NCBI GenBank assembly: GCA_964534095.1 | Contig: CAZHPF010000064.1 | Location: forward strand, 1-5,621 | Direction of reading: 5' to 3' | DNA from: CALMSM01 sp964534095 | Lineage (GTDB): Bacteria; Patescibacteriota; Saccharimonadia; Saccharimonadales; CALMSM01 | Length of the DNA stretch: 5,621 nt | Shown: positions 5,585 to 5,621 of the stretch, in pieces | Numbering within the stretch: the first letter of the stretch is position 1 | Layout: each line of letters begins with the position of its first letter | The notes under the pieces: generated by a model | Told to the model about the DNA's origin: nothing | Database searches by the model: none | The model's input: the letters and a program-made list of their open reading frames with translations, nothing else | Translations under genes and position numbers: made by a program

Positions 5585-5621
5585 TCGTACCTGGCCAACT
5601 CCAACCCCGACGGCCTCGACT
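5570..5621 (+). CDS. Fragment resembling a PDGLE-domain (CbiN-like) metal-transport protein; probable foreign end
   Basis: The plus strand from 5567 reads MLAGAVSYLANSNPDGLD up to the edge. The end of a hydrophobic helix followed by S-x-x-A-x-S-x-PDGL is the hallmark of the PDGLE domain found in cobalt/nickel ECF transporter components (CbiN or CbiM fusions). Bases 5569-5621 are about 72% GC, well above the rest of the window, and third codon positions are mostly G or C, as in high-GC bacteria. It overlaps rpmH head-on, which cannot be a natural arrangement for two intact genes. Only 17-18 residues are visible, so the family call is tentative. Confidence 0.4.

Noticed and set aside
5480..5621. 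A simple frameshift explaining the odd L34 N-terminus
   Set aside because: None of the three minus-strand frames shows KRT[FY]QP upstream of the break, and the composition changes at the same place.

Overview
The window looks like bacterial chromosome from a small-genome lineage, most probably a Candidate Phyla Radiation member close to Saccharibacteria (TM7). This rests on the overall style of the proteins, a compact KH-R3H protein without the usual N-terminal domain, promoter elements placed so close to start codons that some mRNAs would be leaderless, and intergenic palindromes. The assignment is an inference; there is no rRNA in the window. Standard stop codons, including a TGA stop, fit all the genes.

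Layout. Positions 1-72 may hold the end of a rightward gene of unknown function. Positions 73-235 are a convergent intergenic region with several perfect inverted repeats. Next come two leftward genes that form one transcription unit: an O-antigen ligase/polymerase-like membrane protein (2614 to 1283) and GDP-mannose 4,6-dehydratase, gmd (1273 to 236). A GT4-type glycosyltransferase (2632-3735) diverges from them across only 17 bases that contain two overlapping -10 boxes. These three genes form a surface-glycan module: gmd supplies a 6-deoxyhexose precursor, the glycosyltransferase adds a sugar, and the Wzy/WaaL-like protein polymerises or ligates the glycan.

Positions 3736-3920 are a second convergent intergenic region. 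It holds a 67-base double-hairpin element resembling dispersed REP/MITE-type repeats and a perfect 26-base palindrome that should terminate transcription in at least the leftward direction. Then come leftward khpB/jag (4412-3921) and yidC (5381-4413), joined by a TAA-ATG junction and a full AGGAGG Shine-Dalgarno sequence. The end of rpmH (ribosomal protein L34) lies upstream of them. This is the conserved rpmH-(rnpA)-yidC-jag cluster near the chromosome origin, but the gap between rpmH and yidC is 98 bases and contains no rnpA.

The last ~40-50 bases look foreign. L34 loses its conserved N-terminus, base composition jumps to about 72% GC, and the plus strand there reads as a PDGLE-domain (CbiN-like cobalt/nickel transport) peptide. 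A chimeric assembly end or a rearrangement junction near 5570-5584 is the simplest explanation.

No phage, CRISPR, toxin-antitoxin or defence genes are visible, and I do not see evidence for an undescribed multi-gene system. The points of interest are the chimeric edge, the face-to-face leaderless promoters, the structured intergenic repeats and the missing rnpA.
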